Source: Okeania sp. SIO2B3 | GTDB taxonomy: Bacteria; Cyanobacteriota; Cyanobacteriia; Cyanobacteriales; Microcoleaceae | DNA length: 64,000 bases | Direction: 5' to 3' | NCBI RefSeq assembly: GCF_010672525.1 | Contig: NZ_JAAHGH010000011.1 | Location: 92,350-156,349 of the forward strand | Part shown: positions 19,852 through 27,767 of the stretch, piece after piece | Position numbering within the stretch: the first letter of the stretch is position 1 | Layout: every line of letters starts with the position of its first letter | Made by a program: the position numbers and the translations under genes | Notes under the pieces: model-generated | Databases searched by the model: none | Seen by the model: only the letters and a program-made list of their open reading frames with translations | What the model was told of the DNA's origin: nothing

Positions 19852-20061
19852 ATACCAATTCCCATGCATTAGTGCAATACTTGAGCAATACTTCAATTGT
19901 CAACTAATCAACACAAGCCGAATCACTTTTTTGCTGATTTTAGCTTGCGTTAATGTTAATTATTCTTATGTTTGCTTCCCCTCCTGGGAGGGGTTAGGGG
20001 TGGGTCCACTCTCCTACTCCCCTACTCAACAAAATGTAGAAAAGTTTTTGAGAAATGGTAT
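19852..20061. mobile_element. MITE-like element, family 7 (ATACCA ends), copy 1
   Basis: Starts ATACCAATTCCCATGC and ends TTTTTGAGAAATGGTAT. The right part (TTAATTATTCTTATGTTT and GAAAAGTTTTTGAGA) matches the element at 46712-46888. A G-rich palindromic motif (CCCCTCCTGGGAGGGG) is nested inside at about 19979. No coding capacity. The rest of 19737-20187 contains only a short direct repeat TTCGGGGTTCGGGGTTC. Confidence 0.6.
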
Positions 20062-20187
20062 AAGATGAACCCCGCCCCTAGCTCCAATGACCTAATGGAG
20101 AAAATTAGCTGTGTCAGAAGTTCGGGGTTCGGGGTTCAGAGTCAAAACCTTGTTAAGGACAGAATCATGGAGACAAGCTCTCTATGC

Positions 20188-22128
20188 TCAAGATAAACCT
20201 TGGTTGAAAGCGCCAACCACATCGTCAAAGAAACTTAGGAAATTTTGTGCTTCCTGCTCGCTGCCAAAGTTCCAGGTTTCTGTTGCACCAATGCCATTAC
20301 TAATTGCTACCTCGGTTCCCATAAGTTCTGCTTCATTGAGGAAAGGAATCACATGGATATCAGCATCTGCCGACTGTTGACCACCAAATAAATCTCCCAT
20401 TTCCCCGATGAAATCATCAAAGTTATTGCTCCTTTCTGTTCCTGATGCATCATCACCAGACCAGGTAAAATCAAGGCTGTCGGTAGTGCGCAAACCATCT
20501 GATAACTCTGGGTTCAATGAAACAATCTCGTCATTGGTGAAGATTCTGATCCTGTTATTCCCGCCATTGGTACCGCCATTGAACTCGAAGATTTTAGTTT
20601 TCCTTGGGTCTTTGCCCAGGAGATCCTGTGCGAATTCCTGAAAGGCATCGGCAGCAGTATTATTGTCGAAGTCAGCTTTAAACTGGCCTCCTACCCCAGA
20701 ACCAGCGATCTTGATGACAACATCATCAGCAAAGTCGTTTTGTCTGATAGATGGATTATGGTTGCCACCAAAATGTTCGAGGGAACTCGCGTTGATAGTG
20801 CCATTCTTGACAACTGTTCCGCCAAGCTCCAATACGGCGTCGGTCAGGAAGTCGTTGAGAGAGCCATGAGTTTCATAACCGTCAATTTTGTAAATTTTGT
20901 AAACAGCTTGGGAGTCAGCAAGTTCAACAGTGTAGTCTGTATAACCAACATTGCGACTAAAAATGGTGTAGTCAGATTCTAGGGCATTGGGAGGAATATA
21001 GGTAAATATATCCGTGTCTGTCAAGTCTGATAGTTCAACGCCTTCGACTTCAAATACGAGATCGCCATTGGCAGTGTCATCGTTGTAGAAAATGGATGTA
21101 TCTGTACCGTCCGAAGAAATTGTATAATCATCAGGAGTTCCAAATAACTGAATTTTATCCCCATTACCAAAATCCTTAATAATACCCTTGTCTTGATCGC
21201 CATACCCAATGTAATAAACAACTTCTCCTTCTCCCCCGACGAAAGTGTCCGCACCTCCGTTACCATAGAAGGTATCTACATCACTCGAATAAGCATCGGT
21301 TCCTACAAGCAAATCATTTCCAGCACCACCATTGATGGTATCGTCACCGCTACCACCATCAATGGTATCACGACCGCCATTACCATCAATGCTATCGTCA
21401 CCGCTACCACCATCGATGCTGTCGCTACCGCCACTACCATCAATGACATCGTCACCACTATTACCATCAATGACATCGTTGCCACCATTACCATCTATGG
21501 TATCGTCACCGCCACCACCAGTGATGGTATCGTCACCATTATTACCTTCAATGTCATCGGCACCACGACCACCAGTGATGGTATCGTCACCGCCACCACC
21601 ATCGATGTCATCGGCACCGCGGCCACCATTGATTTCGTCGTCACCGCCACCACCTTCAATGTCATCGGCACCGCCACCACCAGTGATGGTATCGTCACCG
21701 CCACTACCATCTATGGTATCGTCACCGCGACCACCTTCAATGTCATCGGCACCGCCACCACCATTGATTTCGTCGTCACCGCGGCCACCTTCAATGTCAT
21801 CGGCACCGCCACCACCAGTGATGGTATCGTCACCGCCACTACCATCTATGCTATCATCACCGCCACTACCATCTATGCTATCGTCACCGCCACTACCATC
21901 TATGGTATCGTCACCGCCACTACCATCTATGGTATCGTCACCGCGGCCACCTTCAATGTCATCGTCACCGCGGCCACCTTCAATGTCATCGTCACCGCGG
22001 CCACCATCGATGTTATCGTCACCGCCACTACCATCTATGCTGTCGTCACCGCCACTACCATCTATGGTCTCGTCAGCATTAGTACCGTCTAGAGTCTCGT
22101 CAGCATTAGTACCGTTTATCTCAGCCAT
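20188..22128 (-). CDS. RTX (hemolysin-type Ca-binding repeat) protein
   Basis: A 646-aa acidic protein. Residues about 10-280 are some thirty nonapeptides of the GG-x-G-D-D-x-I-x type, such as GGRGDDDIEGG and GGGGADDIEGG, which fold into a calcium-loaded parallel beta-roll. Residues about 285-370 look like a closing cap with further RTX-like strands (FYGNGGADTFVGGEGEVVYY). The last 270 residues (from TIFSRNVGYTDY) are a domain I do not recognise. There is no N-terminal signal peptide, as expected for type I secretion with a C-terminal signal; no transporter genes are nearby. Start MAEINGTNADE at 22128 has AGAGGAA upstream. Confidence 0.85.
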   Translation of the reverse strand: MAEINGTNADETLDGTNADETIDGSGGDDSIDGSGGDDNIDGGRGDDDIEGGRGDDDIEGGRGDDTIDGSGGDDTIDGSGGDDSIDGSGGDDSIDGSGGDDTITGGGGADDIEGGRGDDEINGGGGADDIEGGRGDDTIDGSGGDDTITGGGGADDIEGGGGDDEINGGRGADDIDGGGGDDTITGGRGADDIEGNNGDDTITGGGGDDTIDGNGGNDVIDGNSGDDVIDGSGGSDSIDGGSGDDSIDGNGGRDTIDGGSGDDTINGGAGNDLLVGTDAYSSDVDTFYGNGGADTFVGGEGEVVYYIGYGDQDKGIIKDFGNGDKIQLFGTPDDYTISSDGTDTSIFYNDDTANGDLVFEVEGVELSDLTDTDIFTYIPPNALESDYTIFSRNVGYTDYTVELADSQAVYKIYKIDGYETHGSLNDFLTDAVLELGGTVVKNGTINASSLEHFGGNHNPSIRQNDFADDVVIKIAGSGVGGQFKADFDNNTAADAFQEFAQDLLGKDPRKTKIFEFNGGTNGGNNRIRIFTNDEIVSLNPELSDGLRTTDSLDFTWSGDDASGTERSNNFDDFIGEMGDLFGGQQSADADIHVIPFLNEAELMGTEVAISNGIGATETWNFGSEQEAQNFLSFFDDVVGAFNQGLS

Positions 22129-22175
22129 GATTAATTAATTCCTCTAATTTTAAAAAGTTTTGGTGTTTTCAAGCT
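22129..22175 (-). promoter_or_regulatory. 5' leader shared by the RTX gene and the FG-GAP fragment
   Basis: The 45 bp before the RTX start are nearly identical to those before the FG-GAP start (19727-19772): both contain AGAGGAATTAATTAATC directly before ATGGCTGA, then a T/A-rich run (AACTTTT). The two genes share no similarity beyond the second codon. The AGAGGA is a good ribosome-binding site. Confidence 0.75.
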
Positions 22176-22188
22176 ATGACAGATTTGA

Positions 22189-22534
22189 CTAACCACCCAA
22201 GTGCTTCAGTGCAACATAAGAATTAGTCACTTCCATCAAATAGGGTTCTAAATGTTTATGTAAAAACTTCAGCATCGCCGGATTTTCCTGTGCCACTGCG
22301 AACAAACCGTAAGGCACTGTACTGTCCACTTGTAGCCAGATAGACTGGAATAACAAAGAAATTCCCCGTCCTAACCATCGTTGAATAACGAATCGCATCA
22401 GTTGCCACTCGGTGAGTTACCATCCAACCCACCAGTTGAGTTTCATAGCGCAACCCCAAACTGTTCAAGGGTTCAGCAGGAGTATTGCCAAAGGGACTCA
22501 AGGAGGTTGGATAGTCCAAGGTTTCAATCTGTTT
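22189..22534 (-). pseudogene. Unrecognised gene fragment, frameshifted
   Basis: Two overlapping minus-strand frames read like one protein: 22399-22530 gives SPFGNTPAEPLNSLGLRYET and QLVGWMVTHRVATDAIR, then the neighbouring frame at 22189-22398 gives RFVIQRWLGRGISLLFQSIW and a tail ending in YVALKHLGG. Composition is protein-like, but I cannot assign a family. The 5' part is replaced by a tandem repeat at 22535-22695. Best read as a decayed gene end. Confidence 0.45.
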
Positions 22535-22695
22535 GGGTTCAGTATCAATTCCTGATTTACAAACGCTTACCTTGCGCAAAAAGAATACACTTTTCAAGCT
22601 ACTGGGTTCAATATCAATTCTTGATTTACAAACGCTTACCTTGTGCAAAAAGAATACACTTTTCAAGCTACTGGGTTCAATATCAATCGTGCCAC
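22535..22695. repeat. 69-bp tandem repeat, about 2.3 copies
   Basis: Units starting GGGTTCAGTATCAATTCCTG at 22535, 22604 and 22673 repeat with an exact 69-bp period. Because 69 is divisible by three, the minus-strand frame stays open through it. From 22700 to 23157 the sequence is AT-rich and I see no gene or element. Confidence 0.92.
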
Positions 22696-23157
22696 ACAAC
22701 AGAGTATTCCTATCGCTTGTAGGTTTTTCTCGAGCGCGATCGTGTCCGATATTGATTAACTAACTATCTGCTTTGATCAGCTCTGGGTTAAAATCCCCAG
22801 CCTCTATGAGCAGGATAGTTTAGGAGGTGTTGAAATCCCCTGGGTAAGGCTTGGCTTGGTTCTATTTAAGTAGTACGGTTACATAGTAATTCCCCTTAAT
22901 ATTAGGTGTCAAGAGTAATCTGCCAACTTCATTAAATTTTCATAAACTAAGTAAAATCACCAATAAGTCAAATCACCCCAAATCTTTACTGAATCTTCAT
23001 AAAACAAACAAATATTTGTGGTATTTACTATAAAACCAGGCTTCTTGATCTCCAAAATTTTCTTGCAATTCTCAAGGCGACCACAATTTATCGGTAAAGA
23101 TAACACAAATTGCCTGATAAGACTCAAGTTTAGATTTCCTGATCCTAATATTGTGAT

Positions 23158-23806
23158 TCATTGCCTTTTAATTTTTGCTTTAAAATCCCAAATAGCATCA
23201 AAAGGATCGTCCCCTAAATAACTAACTAATAAATCTAAATCAAGATTGGGTAATAACTGACTATTGTTTTTCTGCAAATACTCACAATTTTCTAGGCAAA
23301 AAACCTGTAATTCTCTATTTTGCCAAAACCAAACTTCAGAAACACCTAAACCTTGATAAATTTCTAAAGTTTGAATTCCTCCGCTAGTAATAACAACCTC
23401 AATTGCTAGATTGGGAATCTTTTTTTTACTACCAATGCAATAATATTGGTCTGGCTCAATTCCTTTTAATTTATCTTGAGATTTCAAAGTTGTAGAACCC
23501 AAGGGATAAAAACGAATCCCAGTTTATAAACAATAATTTCCGACTAATATTCCCAACATTTTCTTGTAAATTTCATGGCGACTGCTAGGAGAGATAATTT
23601 GTAAAGTTCCTTGATTATAAATAACTTTAAAATCAGGTAAATTTCCCAAATAATTTAATAGATTTTCATAAATATTCCAGCTTATGTCAGTATAAATTAA
23701 TAAGCGATCGCTGACACAAAGCTTCGCTAACGCTATCAAGACCGTCACAATTTAAGTATTCAATAAGTTTCACAAAAGATTGGGTATTAGCTGATGAAAC
23801 CACCAT
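23158..23806 (-). pseudogene. Uma2-family (DUF820) nuclease gene with in-frame stop and frameshift
   Basis: The natural start is probably ATG 23804-23806 (MVVSSANTQSFVKLIEYLN). The frame then shifts inside a repeat-like stretch (GATAGCGTTAGCGAAGCTT) to RLLIYTDISWNIYENLLNYL, and it meets TAA at 23524-23526 in NYCL*TGIRFYPLG before continuing in phase. The second half carries the PD-(D/E)XK-like core EPDQYYCIGSKKKIPNLAIE and a late YQGLGVSEVWFW helix. Uma2 proteins are very numerous in cyanobacteria and of unknown role. It is inactive as it stands, and differs clearly from the two intact copies at 62-64 kb. Confidence 0.8.
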
Positions 23807-23987
23807 AAAATCAACCTCTCATAATTCCATTTTGTTGATTCTAATTCCTGCTTTTTTTTCTATGATATAGCGGTTCCCGTTGTTATTAGGTACACTTGTC
23901 GCGGGCAAGATGCCCGCACTACAATAATTTTACAATTTGAATACCGATTATATTTTGTATCAAGACATAAACGTTTGATTTTAGACA

Positions 23988-24224
23988 TTATTTTATTCTA
24001 TCTTTTTCCTGAAGCATTTCTAATTTGACTTTCTTAATTAGGTCGAGTATCTTTTCCTGAGAATCATATCCTTTGGCTTTTGCTATTTCCCGCATAATTT
24101 CAAATTCATCTGGCTCATTTTTTGCAACAAGAATAATGTCTATTTTGCCATTATTAAATTCTGGAGGAACAGTAATTTTTACTTCTCCATTTTTAACTGT
24201 TCCTGTTGTTTGTAAAATTCTCAT
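23988..24224 (-). CDS. Small hypothetical protein, 78 aa
   Basis: Starts MRILQTTGTVKNGEVKITVP, with a beta-rich first half (VKNGEVKITVPPEF, KIDIILVAK) and a helical second half rich in Lys and Glu (ILDLIKKVKLEMLQEKDRIK). The short beta start followed by a charged helix resembles antitoxin-like small proteins that sit on DNA, but I cannot name a family and no toxin gene adjoins it. It lies 55 bp downstream of the caspase-STAND gene on the same strand. Function unknown. Confidence 0.6.
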   Translation of the reverse strand: MRILQTTGTVKNGEVKITVPPEFNNGKIDIILVAKNEPDEFEIMREIAKAKGYDSQEKILDLIKKVKLEMLQEKDRIK

Positions 24225-24279
24225 CTCATACCTCGTATCTATGATTTAATAATTAAAGTTTTACCTAAGTATAGTATCG

Positions 24280-27003
24280 TTATGGCTCGATCCACCCTTG
24301 AAATGCAGCCACTAAGATATTGGCTATAGGATTATCTAAAGCCTCCTTGAAAGCATCAGTTCCAGTAGTCTTTAAAACACTAATTATTCTTTCTTTTAAA
24401 GTTGGATTGCTTTCAATGACTTGAATAGCTTTAGATGCTATAGTCATCTTTTCAAAATCTGTCATTTCTTGAAATGCTCTATCCTCCGAGTAATTTTTAT
24501 CAAGCTCTTCTAGAAGCTCTCGAATCTCTACTGCTGCTTCAGCAAGACTTTGTTTTTGCTCCGAGGCATAATTGCTCATCACAACATCCCTATTATTCAT
24601 CACAACATCCCCAGAAATATTTGCTCCTTGGAAGTAGTTGTAGCTCAAATCTTCTTTAGGCTGTTCATCAGTCTTTTTTTCTGAATCTAAATCTAATTTA
24701 ACGACTATATTAGTTTGATTTTGAGAAAAATTGAGAAGTATTTTTTCTAGGTTGTGATTATTCTCTTTGTAGATTTCTATCTGTGTATCTTTAGCCTCTA
24801 ACTGGGATTTATATAGATCAATTTTATACTTATTTTGCAGTGCATCAATTTGATATTTTTGTAACTCAATCTGATGTTTTCTCTCTTGTTCTTCTAACTT
24901 TTGTTTTAGAAATTCTTCAGGTATATTTTGAGCAGACTTACTAAGTTCATAAAACTCTTTAAACTCTTTGGCCTCTGCACTAAATTCCTCCTCTATATCT
25001 GACCAGTTTTCCTCTACCTGAAGTAGCACTCCTCCCATCATTAGAAACCTTGGATTTTTTGTAGATTCCAGCCACTCTCTATGATAATCCTCTACTTTAT
25101 CACACAAACGCCTCAGTTCTCTATTCTCTTTACGCCACAAAGAAAACTGCTCCCACCTTTCCATTAGAGCTTCATGGGCTATATCTACCCAAGCTATTCC
25201 TTCAGCATCCTTTCCAGTTACTAGCAAACGCTCTTTAATCAATTTATTTAGAACATTCTGAATTGCTTCTAAATTATCTCCAGCAATGGCTAAAAGCTTT
25301 TGTTTCGGTTGTCGCTGTCGAGTATCTTTATTTCCTATACCTGTACGCACTAATTTTAACAAGATACGTTTTGTCAAAGCTTTTTCTTGTTCATTGAAAC
25401 CTTGATATATTTCTTCTGAACGCCTATTTAATAATCCAAGTATTCCACCTTGTTTGACATATTGAGTAGCCGTTATTTTTTGATTTTTCTTATCTCTTTG
25501 CTTCCAAAGTTCTGTAAGAGCAAACTGTAGTAAAGGTAGAAAATTTTTTTCTTTACTAACTTCCTTGATTATAGCTTCTGGTAATCCTTCATCAAAACTA
25601 TAGTTAAGTTTTTTGGCAGGCTCAACAACAACATCCTTTAAATCATCTTTTTCTAAATCTGGTATCCAGACTGATTGATTTTGAATTAATGGAGCTAAAG
25701 GCTTGTGATTAAGACAATCTTCTACAAAATCTGCACGCAAAGTTACTACTACTTTAACTCTTGAACCAGAAGCATCAGCCACCTGAGTCAATAGCTCAAT
25801 AAATCTACGTTGTTCTGATTTTTGAGAACAAACTGTAAAAATTTCTTCAAATTGATCGACAATAATTAGAATTGGTTTTTCACCGGGAATATGATCTGTT
25901 ATTGAGGTTAAACCATTGGTTTCAATAATATCGAGAACATCTTTAATTTTTTCTTTTTCTCCAAAAAGTTTCTGAGTAATTTCATATTTCAAGTAACTAA
26001 CTGGCTCAGTCCAAGGAACTACAGGATCTAAAACTTGCCAACCATTTTTCTCTAATTCAGGAATCAATCCAGCTTTTACTACTGAAGATTTACCACTTCC
26101 AGAATTGCCTATTAAAAGTACAAAATTAGATTTTTCTAATGCCTCTTGTAAATCTTTAACTACTTGTTTTCTACCAAAGAAAAAATCTGCTGTTTTACTA
26201 GAGAAAGAATCTAATGCTTGGTAAGGAAGTGTCTCTTTTGAAGCGATAAAACTTTCTGTTTGCAAACTATTAATCGAAGGTAAAGTTAGAAAAAATTCCA
26301 CTCTATCTTCTCCATAAAAAATAGGTTGAGGAACGTGATATTCTTCTGATAATTTCTTATTATATTCTTGAGGTTTTTCCCGCAGCCACTTTTTTAAATC
26401 ATCAAATGATATTCTCCCATCTCCATCTATATCTGCCTCATTTAATTTTTCACCAATAGCATCACAAATATTAGCCGTTAAAAAACTTCCTTGTAGTTCT
26501 GGAATTTCTCGTGCTTGTTCTAAGCGATCAGCTGCTAAAATAACTAAGTAATTTTTCGGTTTGATTACAATCCTATTTGCTGTAGCTTCATCTCCATTTT
26601 TTGGCATATTTACCACAGCACCTGCATGACAACAGTCAAGTATTAATAACCTATTTTTTGCGTCACAGTAACTCAGAATTTCCATTATTCTTGAAGTTGA
26701 CAGAGCTGTTTGAGGAATCTTATTTATATCACTATCATTCCAAAGCAGGAACAAGGAACCTTTGAATAGACGACCATGACCAGAAAAATAACAGATGAAT
26801 GTATCATCGCTATTACAGGATAAAGCAGCATCAGATAACCGATCATAAACTTCCCCAACTTTGCATTCCAAATCGGGACTTTGAACATCAAAACCACATC
26901 GCGGATTTAACAGAGCATTTCTCATTCTCTCTACATCTTCAAGAGCATAGCGAAGACGAAGGCCACTAGGCCCATTTGAACCCATAACAAATGCACGTCG
27001 CAT
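24280..27003 (-). CDS. Caspase-like protease (C14) fused to EF-hand and STAND-type ATPase
   Basis: A 907-aa multidomain protein. Residues 1-240 form a caspase-like domain with the dyad in YFSGHG (H76) and LDCCHAG (C124/C125). Inside its second half is a canonical EF-hand loop, DIDGDGRISFDDL (D191, D193, D195, D202), suggesting calcium control. Residues about 270-640 form a STAND/AAA NTPase with Walker A GNSGSGKS (299-306), Walker B ILIIVDQFEEIF (about 379-390) and a winged-helix-like tail. A coiled coil follows (about 690-770). The last 120 residues start with NISGDVVMNNRDVVMSN and end in a helical bundle. No WD40 or TPR sensor is present. It is 22 bp downstream of a membrane-protein gene. 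Confidence 0.9.
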   Translation of the reverse strand: MRRAFVMGSNGPSGLRLRYALEDVERMRNALLNPRCGFDVQSPDLECKVGEVYDRLSDAALSCNSDDTFICYFSGHGRLFKGSLFLLWNDSDINKIPQTALSTSRIMEILSYCDAKNRLLILDCCHAGAVVNMPKNGDEATANRIVIKPKNYLVILAADRLEQAREIPELQGSFLTANICDAIGEKLNEADIDGDGRISFDDLKKWLREKPQEYNKKLSEEYHVPQPIFYGEDRVEFFLTLPSINSLQTESFIASKETLPYQALDSFSSKTADFFFGRKQVVKDLQEALEKSNFVLLIGNSGSGKSSVVKAGLIPELEKNGWQVLDPVVPWTEPVSYLKYEITQKLFGEKEKIKDVLDIIETNGLTSITDHIPGEKPILIIVDQFEEIFTVCSQKSEQRRFIELLTQVADASGSRVKVVVTLRADFVEDCLNHKPLAPLIQNQSVWIPDLEKDDLKDVVVEPAKKLNYSFDEGLPEAIIKEVSKEKNFLPLLQFALTELWKQRDKKNQKITATQYVKQGGILGLLNRRSEEIYQGFNEQEKALTKRILLKLVRTGIGNKDTRQRQPKQKLLAIAGDNLEAIQNVLNKLIKERLLVTGKDAEGIAWVDIAHEALMERWEQFSLWRKENRELRRLCDKVEDYHREWLESTKNPRFLMMGGVLLQVEENWSDIEEEFSAEAKEFKEFYELSKSAQNIPEEFLKQKLEEQERKHQIELQKYQIDALQNKYKIDLYKSQLEAKDTQIEIYKENNHNLEKILLNFSQNQTNIVVKLDLDSEKKTDEQPKEDLSYNYFQGANISGDVVMNNRDVVMSNYASEQKQSLAEAAVEIRELLEELDKNYSEDRAFQEMTDFEKMTIASKAIQVIESNPTLKERIISVLKTTGTDAFKEALDNPIANILVAAFQGWIEP

Positions 27004-27025
27004 ATAACTTACCTTTGTGAAAAAA

Positions 27026-27493
27026 TTACTTCAAAAATTTACTAGGAGTTTCTTCATAAGAAAATGCAATACCTACTGGTACTTTAAACGAAATTTTCTT
27101 GCCAGATTCTATTTCTGTTGAAGATTCTAAAAAGCGGGTACGCTCTACCCATTGTAAAATTGGTTCTCCAGAACTATTTCTAACTACATTCCCACTTGAG
27201 TCTTCTACTGGTAAACAAACCAGTTCTTTAACAACAACTTTTTTATGAGATAGTGCAGCAATTACTTTCGATAAAACCGGAGTTATTGCCAAGATTAATA
27301 CTGCTGAGACCATAATAACAGTTGCTACGTCTTTATGGCCAGATTTAGGATCTACAGTTGGGTCTTGAGCAAACTCTTGACTAACATTAATTCCTTCCTT
27401 TTGTAGAACTTCTACTAAGTCAATTTGATTATCTGCAAGTAATTCTTTAACATCAGGTGATGTCAAGATAAATATCGGTATCAGGTCTTCCAT
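27026..27493 (-). CDS. Single-TM protein upstream of the caspase-STAND gene
   Basis: A 155-aa protein with a short acidic N-terminal region (ILTSPDVKELLADNQIDLVE), one hydrophobic segment at about 56-80 (VATVIMVSAVLILAITPVLS) and a beta-rich C-terminal domain containing VEDSSGNVVRNSSGEPILQW. There is no signal peptidase site. It ends 22 bp before the caspase start on the same strand, so the two are very likely co-transcribed; it may tether or be cut by the protease (inference). I recall similar proteins beside cyanobacterial NTPase-protease genes but cannot name a family. Confidence 0.65.
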   Translation of the reverse strand: MEDLIPIFILTSPDVKELLADNQIDLVEVLQKEGINVSQEFAQDPTVDPKSGHKDVATVIMVSAVLILAITPVLSKVIAALSHKKVVVKELVCLPVEDSSGNVVRNSSGEPILQWVERTRFLESSTEIESGKKISFKVPVGIAFSYEETPSKFLK

Positions 27494-27571
27494 ACTTAAG
27501 ATCAGGCCATGAATATTTTTTTATTACTATATACTATACAAAAAACTTTTAATCAGAATAGATAGAGGAAA

Positions 27572-27683
27572 TGTAGGCTGGGTAGAACGGAGTGAAACCC
27601 AACAAAACTTTGATTGTTGCTGTACTCCTGTTGTTGGGTTTATCCTAACGGATAAGCTCCGCTAACGTTCCTCAACCCAACCT
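27572..27683. repeat. Inverted-repeat element with GTAGGYTGGGT ends
   Basis: GTAGGCTGGGTAGAAC at the left and the inverse of GTAGGTTGGGTTGAGG at the right bound a 112-bp hairpin-forming element; the interior also pairs (GAAACCCAACA and TTGTTGGGTTT). Comparable TAGGTTGGGTT elements are common in cyanobacteria. A (GATAACT)n heptamer array follows at about 27737-27765, before the mutS end. Confidence 0.75.
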
Positions 27684-27767
27684 ACTGCTAGAAAAAAAAG
27701 AAAGCAGAGGTAATTTTCATTCTTGAATTTTTACCTCTGATAACTGATAACTGTTAACTGATAACTG

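Noticed and set aside
21193-22138. Long plus-strand open frames opposite the RTX repeats (Thr/Ile-rich and Ser/Pro-rich)
   Set aside because: They are antisense shadows of the regular RTX codon pattern, extremely low in complexity and without start signals; the minus-strand RTX gene explains the region.
27572-27683. Rho-independent terminator for mutS
   Set aside because: The hairpin lies about 85 bp past the mutS stop but is long, imperfect and lacks a U-run; it fits a dispersed inverted-repeat element better.
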